Assembly (NCBI GenBank): GCA_934278005.1
Contig: CAKQWG010000059.1
Location: 1 to 17,739 of the forward strand
Length of the DNA: 17,739 nucleotides
Direction of reading: 5' to 3'
DNA from: an uncultured Pirellulaceae bacterium
Lineage (GTDB): Bacteria > Planctomycetota > Planctomycetia > Pirellulales > Pirellulaceae
The notes beneath the pieces are model-generated. The model did no database searches. It worked only from the letters and a program-made list of their open reading frames with translations, and had not been told where the DNA came from. Positions 13,734 through 17,739 of the stretch are shown here, piece after piece. Numbering within the stretch: position 1 is the first letter of the stretch; each line of letters starts with the position of its first letter. The translations under genes were made by a program, and so were the position numbers.

Positions 13734-16148
13734 CTACTCCGCCATCAGGTAAGCTACGAGATCAGCCATGGCCTGCTTATCGATCGTTTCGTCAAGACCT
13801 TCAGGCATCAGCGATAGACCGGTGTTCTTGATCTCGTCAATGTCTACGCGCAAGACGGTTTCCGTAACGCCTTCGTCTTTCTTCAGGGTGATGCTCGTAG
13901 CTCCTTCATCGACGATCATTCCGGAGAGCACGCGGCCATCGACGGTTACGACCAAGTAGTTGACGTACTGAGGATTGACCTCGCTGTTGGGATCCAGGAT
14001 GGAAGCCAGCAACGTCTCGGCACCACGCGACTTGATAGCCATCAAGCTCGGCCCTAGTTCATGTCCGACACCTTGCACCAAGTGGCACGCGCTGCAGGAT
14101 TTTTTGAAAACCTCGCGGCCTCGCTGAGCATCGGCGGGCATCGAGAGCGACTCGCGGTAGCGGGCGATGACTGCCTGACGAAGCGCGGCTTGCTCGGCTG
14201 TACGTGGACTGGTCGGTGGCGAAATGACATGCGAGGCAGTGGCGTCTCGCGGCGAGTCTTTGGCGCGCTGCCGCGCGGCGACTTGTTCGGCGACTTGTTC
14301 GGCGAAGGCTGGATCGTCCACAACCTCTTTCAATCTCTCGACATCCTCGCCGATGGAGCTCAGCACCGCTGCCCGCATCCAACGATCGTCCGGATTCTGG
14401 GCCAGCACTTTGAGCAAGCGTTCGGTGCGTTGTTCCGACGGCCCATCGCCCAGAGTGAAGGCTAATTGATAACGCACTTCCATCGATTCATCATCCACCA
14501 ACTTCCCAAGGGCCGCTGATAGCTCGGGCGTCCACTCAGTCCCACCTGCCAGGCGCACCGCGTGTCGGCGAACTTGTTCATGGCTATCTTCCAGCGCGGC
14601 CAGAATGGTGTCTTGGTCGAGTTTTCCCATGCCACTGAGTGCATACAAGGCATGCATCCGCCCCTGGGGCGACAGGCTGCTTTGAGCAAGCTGCTGTAGC
14701 GGTTCGACGGCCGCTGGATCCTGCCGTTCGTACAGCAGCCGCGCTGCGGTCTCGCGGTGCCAAGCGTTTTCATGAGCCAGCAGCCCAACCAAGTCAAGCG
14801 TGCTGTAGCCGCTCAAATCGATGGGGCCTGACGACTGAAAGCCGGTGGGCACGATCTGATAGAGGCGTCCGGCCTCACGCCCCGAGGTCAAGTCCAGATG
14901 CTTTTTGATTTCTGGTGGGAGTGAAGCTGGGTGTTCGATAACTTCGAGGTACACGTCGACTACCGCTAGCGATCCGTTGGGCGCGTTGGCAAACTGGGCC
15001 GGGCGGAACCAAATATCGGTCGACGTGACAAACTCGCTGTGATCATCCATGCGCTCGGCGACGAATTCTAAACCGTTCCGAACCAGTCGCTTGCGATGAA
15101 TCAAATTGCTTCCGACATCGCCGATAATGGCAGTCCCCTTGTACTCCGCGGGCCATGCGTCGCCACGGTAGATCGTGACGCCTGTCGCACCACTGAAATA
15201 GCCCGCGGCGCGACCCCCACCTTCGATCACTCCCTTCGATACGCCAGAGACACGCAGACGCGTGCGCAGGATGCGCCAGGGCTCAACGGGACTGGTGCGA
15301 AATACTTCGGCCTGTGGCCCATCGGCGGCGATTGAAATTCGCGACGGAGGTGGGATCATGTACGGGTTGCGAGCGATCATCCGGTCTTCGTACATCACCT
15401 GTTGAATGTGGTCGCTGTTGGAGGAGACGAACTTGTGTCCCCAGTCGTCGAAGCTCATGCCGTGCTGAGCCGCCCCGCTGGTCGGTTCGATCTCGTAGGT
15501 GCGAGGGTTCAACGCCAGATCGCGCCCGCGAATGTTCAAGCTCGGGACCGATGGGTCCTGGTGAGCGTGGCGGATCTCACCCCCGACGCTGCTGCAGGCG
15601 ATATGAATTCGGTTATCGAGTCCCCAGCGAAACGAATTCACCAAACCCTGTACATTGGAAGTACCGAAACCGGTCAGCACGTGCTGCTTGACATCAGCTC
15701 GGCCGTCTCCGTCGCTGTCTTTGAAATACCATAGGTCGGGTGCATCAGCGACGAACAGACCGCCATTGTATGGAAACAATGCCGTGGGCCACAGCAAGCC
15801 TTCAGCGAAGTCCGTTCGCGCATCGTAGACGCCGTCGCCGTCGGTATCTGTGAGCCGAGCGATCCGCGAAAGTCCCGCTTCGCGATCTTCGCTGTAGCCA
15901 CGCATCTCACAAACGAACAGCCCTCCGCTGGCATCCCATTCAATGGCCACCGGATTAGCGATGAGCGGTTCGCTGGCGATCAACTGCATTTCGAAACCGT
16001 CGGCCACGTCGAACGTTGCCAATGCTTCCTCAGGCGGCGTAGGAGCAATACGTGGTAGTTCTCCAGAATAATCGGGCTCCTGGCAAAAAGCCGTCGTGGA
16101 GATGCTTAGGCAGCAGGTTAAGAGACACGCGAATCGTAACATTCTCAT
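13734..16148 (-). CDS. Secreted PVC-type dehydrogenase with HEAT repeats and cytochrome c domain
   Basis: An 804-residue exported protein with the architecture typical of planctomycetes and verrucomicrobia. A signal peptide covers about residues 1-23 (ends AFCQ). Residues about 49-434 are the membrane-bound-dehydrogenase N-terminal propeller, with two calcium-loop-like stretches, TDTDGDGVYD and KDSDGDGRAD, and AAQHGMSFDDWGHKF. Residues about 444-584 contain HEAT-like repeats. Residues about 674-804 are the PVC haem-binding domain with CSACH (685-689). The substrate is unknown; sugars or alcohols are usually supposed. No clear Shine-Dalgarno is seen: ATG at 16148 is chosen because it starts the signal peptide directly, ATG at 16142 is also possible, and a GTG at 16211 would add 21 unlikely residues. 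It is first in a two-gene unit with the NagA-like gene and 188 bp downstream of the PIG-L gene. Confidence 0.88.
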   Translation of the reverse strand: MRMLRFACLLTCCLSISTTAFCQEPDYSGELPRIAPTPPEEALATFDVADGFEMQLIASEPLIANPVAIEWDASGGLFVCEMRGYSEDREAGLSRIARLTDTDGDGVYDARTDFAEGLLWPTALFPYNGGLFVADAPDLWYFKDSDGDGRADVKQHVLTGFGTSNVQGLVNSFRWGLDNRIHIACSSVGGEIRHAHQDPSVPSLNIRGRDLALNPRTYEIEPTSGAAQHGMSFDDWGHKFVSSNSDHIQQVMYEDRMIARNPYMIPPPSRISIAADGPQAEVFRTSPVEPWRILRTRLRVSGVSKGVIEGGGRAAGYFSGATGVTIYRGDAWPAEYKGTAIIGDVGSNLIHRKRLVRNGLEFVAERMDDHSEFVTSTDIWFRPAQFANAPNGSLAVVDVYLEVIEHPASLPPEIKKHLDLTSGREAGRLYQIVPTGFQSSGPIDLSGYSTLDLVGLLAHENAWHRETAARLLYERQDPAAVEPLQQLAQSSLSPQGRMHALYALSGMGKLDQDTILAALEDSHEQVRRHAVRLAGGTEWTPELSAALGKLVDDESMEVRYQLAFTLGDGPSEQRTERLLKVLAQNPDDRWMRAAVLSSIGEDVERLKEVVDDPAFAEQVAEQVAARQRAKDSPRDATASHVISPPTSPRTAEQAALRQAVIARYRESLSMPADAQRGREVFKKSCSACHLVQGVGHELGPSLMAIKSRGAETLLASILDPNSEVNPQYVNYLVVTVDGRVLSGMIVDEGATSITLKKDEGVTETVLRVDIDEIKNTGLSLMPEGLDETIDKQAMADLVAYLMAE

Positions 16149-16336
16149 AGATAACACACTTTGAAGATCGGCGGGACTGGCGAAGACATGGCCATGAATA
16201 ATTCCGAGCACCTATTGTATTTGAACTGGGGACCGACGGCGATTGTAGATTGCAGTTTGGGCCGGAAATTGATCACAGAGTCCGAGCACTATCGGATTGG
16301 TCGGGCATCTGGTGCAATACAGCCGCGTGCGTTGTC

Positions 16337-17242
16337 CTAATCAAAAAATGGAAACAGCTCTTTCAATTCTTCGGGCGTTGGGCGTCGACCGTATTCGCAG
16401 ATCTCGAATGCCTCAGCGTACTTGACCGACTTGCCGCGATCCTCGCCGTACAAATGGATCAGCGCCTGGCGGTGCTGGTTGGCTTCCGCGCTCTGACGCT
16501 GAACCCAGATCTGTTTCAACCATTCTCGCCTGGCGGCCGGATCTGTGGGGACCTGCTCAACTGACTCGTGGCTGCCCCCTGCCCCGCCCTCAAACGTCTG
16601 TGAGACAAGTTCGGTTAGGGCGTCGACCTTTTGTTCAAACACATCGTCAAGTGACACGGCCACATCCGCTTGAAACGGATAGGGTTTCTGAAACCTATCG
16701 CTTGAATACAGAAAGACTGGATTCTTCGTCAGGTGCGGCGTGTCGGGACAGAAGTACGGGACGGTGACCATGAAGGCCGCATCCTGGACCAGAATGCCCG
16801 CGTAACGATGGTCCGGATGATAATCCCAAGGGCGATGCGCGATGACGATGTCTGCATCCCATTGGCGTATCAGGCGCACAATCGTGCGGCGGTTTTCGAG
16901 CGTGGGCATCAGTTCGCCGTCATGGTTGTCCAGCACTTCGGAGACAGCCCCCAGCTTGTCGGCAACCTTCTTAGATTCGGCCGTGCGTCGCTTGGCTAGC
17001 GCGCCGCCGGACATGTTCCAGTGTCCAATGTCCCCGTTGGTGATCGAGACTAGCTTGACGTGGTGTCCCAGTTTGGCCCACTTGGCTGCGGTGCCACCCG
17101 CCTTGTACTCGGCGTCATCGGGGTGAGCTCCAAAGACGATGATGCGTAATTTGCCATCGCCCTCCTGGGCGACTGCTGCGTGCGAACATGTCCACAGGAA
17201 AGATATCGTCAGGGCGACGGTTAGCCTAAACATCACATGCAT
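16337..17242 (-). CDS. Secreted PIG-L family N-deacetylase
   Basis: A 301-residue zinc-dependent deacetylase of the LmbE/PIG-L family. These enzymes remove acetyl groups from N-acetylglucosamine units (GlcNAc-PI, mycothiol and bacillithiol precursors, and other glycans). The metal-binding motif FGAHPDDAEYKAGGT (His40, Asp42, Asp43) and the second motif HRPWDYHPDHRYAG (His142, His145) are intact, as is DNHDGEL (105-111). Residues 1-26 form a signal peptide (FLWTCSHAAVAQ), so the enzyme works outside the cytoplasm, unlike bacillithiol or mycothiol enzymes. The ATG at 17242 follows AGGA by 9 nt; a Met four codons later is the only other good choice. It is co-oriented with the dehydrogenase and NagA-like genes downstream, suggesting a shared substrate. 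Similar secreted PIG-L proteins are frequent in planctomycetes; their natural substrate is unknown to me. Confidence 0.88.
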   Translation of the reverse strand: MHVMFRLTVALTISFLWTCSHAAVAQEGDGKLRIIVFGAHPDDAEYKAGGTAAKWAKLGHHVKLVSITNGDIGHWNMSGGALAKRRTAESKKVADKLGAVSEVLDNHDGELMPTLENRRTIVRLIRQWDADIVIAHRPWDYHPDHRYAGILVQDAAFMVTVPYFCPDTPHLTKNPVFLYSSDRFQKPYPFQADVAVSLDDVFEQKVDALTELVSQTFEGGAGGSHESVEQVPTDPAARREWLKQIWVQRQSAEANQHRQALIHLYGEDRGKSVKYAEAFEICEYGRRPTPEELKELFPFFD

Positions 17243-17611
17243 ATTGGGTGTTCCTGGATAATGGGTGGCATTTTTAAATAATGGCTGAGAGTCGACCCGC
17301 ACGCGCCGGGGGACTGTCGGCTGACGCTACTTTCGGGCAGTTAGTATAGCAAAAGCCACAGCCAACTGCGCTTGTAAATACAGCCCATGTGGCTGTGCAA
17401 ACGCAGAAATCAAGGTTGTTTCAGCCAGCCAGAATTTGCTAACGTGCAAGAGTTCTAGGCGCGTCGTCCAGAGAGGCGTCTTGAGCCTAGACTCGTCGTC
17501 TATAGAAACGCCCAGAGAAAAATGCATACGCCACACAACAATCAAAGGACCTAGCGTGAAGCTACGTGAATTTTTCTATTGCCTGGGGCTGGTGTCGATT
17601 TGGACGCAAGT
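17243..17611. other. Noncoding stretch upstream of the PIG-L gene
   Basis: No convincing gene is visible. On the minus strand a -10-like TATACT lies around 17343-17348, about 100 bp upstream of the PIG-L start, but no -35 is properly spaced. On the plus strand a GTG at 17556 follows AAGGA and opens a 54-codon frame with a hydrophobic start, but it runs into the terminal repeat and I do not call it a gene. Confidence 0.4.
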
Positions 17612-17620
17612 TCCGACGCC

Positions 17621-17739
17621 TGTCGCCCTTTCAGGGCTTTCGCTGTTCAGAGCTTTACTTCACCTGGGATTTGCATCCCAGGCTAGCACCTGCCGTCCCT
17701 ATCGGGACTCATGGCACTAGCCCAGCGGGCGGCACATCC
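17621..17739. repeat. Chain of four hairpins at the right end of the window
   Basis: Four small inverted repeats follow one another: GCCCT/AGGGC (17625-17637), CCTGGGAT/ATCCCAGG (17663-17682, 4-nt loop), GTCCC/GGGAC (17695-17708), and GCCC/GGGC within the last 22 bp. The last 22 bases (17718-17739) are identical to 1-22. Strings of this type are a known feature of planctomycete intergenic DNA as I recall it, and a decayed relative is at 12255-12330. No coding function is likely. Confidence 0.75.

Noticed and set aside
17556..17720. A 54-codon plus-strand frame starting with GTG after AAGGA and a hydrophobic N-terminus.
   Set aside because: Most of it lies in the hairpin-chain repeat and its stop codon is inside the terminal 22-bp repeat. 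At best it is the broken start of a former gene.
1..17739. The identical ends as proof of a circular plasmid or phage.
   Set aside because: There are no replication, partition, capsid or integrase genes, and hisF plus catabolic genes suggest chromosome. A 22-bp match inside repeat-rich DNA is weak evidence for a circle.

Overview
The window looks like a chromosomal segment from a member of the Planctomycetota, most likely a Pirellulales or Rhodopirellula-like bacterium. The evidence is the mix of families: a DUF1559 protein with a type IV prepilin-like N-terminus, a DUF1080 (3-keto-disaccharide hydrolase) protein, two very large secreted dehydrogenases ending in the Planctomycetes/Verrucomicrobia-type haem-binding domain, and intergenic DNA full of short palindromic and tandem repeats. 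I see no rRNA, tRNA, CRISPR array, transposase, integrase, or plasmid replication or partition gene.

Layout. (1) 1-229 is repeat-rich DNA without a gene, then hisF (minus, 230-991). (2) hisF is divergent from a secreted DUF1080+LamG protein (plus, 1204-2757), which has a good candidate promoter. (3) 2758-3161 holds a strong hairpin and a decayed DUF1559 fragment. (4) 3162-5990 (minus) encodes a 942-residue secreted PQQ-type sugar dehydrogenase fused to three c-type haem sites. (5) 5991-6869 is noncoding and contains a MITE-like repeat element. (6) A lipoprotein and a DUF1559 pseudopilin-like protein lie in tandem (plus, 6870-8507). (7) A six-helix membrane protein (minus, 8587-9336) is divergent from a Tat-exported phosphocholine-type phospholipase C (plus, 9563-12115). 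(8) 12116-12474 is noncoding with several repeat types. (9) A minus-strand block runs from a secreted PIG-L deacetylase (17242-16337) through a PVC-type dehydrogenase with HEAT repeats and cytochrome c (16148-13734) to a NagA-like deacetylase (13725-12475). (10) The right end is a chain of hairpins whose last 22 bp are identical to the first 22 bp of the window.

How the genes may work together. Most encoded proteins carry export signals and fit extracytoplasmic breakdown and oxidation of carbohydrates, plus phospholipid use. The PIG-L, dehydrogenase and NagA-like genes are co-oriented; the last two are 8 bp apart and so probably one operon. Together with the DUF1080 protein and the PQQ dehydrogenase they suggest amino-sugar or glycan oxidation, but no substrate can be read from sequence.

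I found no clear new defence or mobile system. The most notable points are two enzymes with changed hallmark residues (HisF ammonia-gate positions; a metal-ligand Glu replaced by Tyr in the NagA-like protein) and several structured repeats between genes. Residue alignments were made by eye from remembered family sequences.
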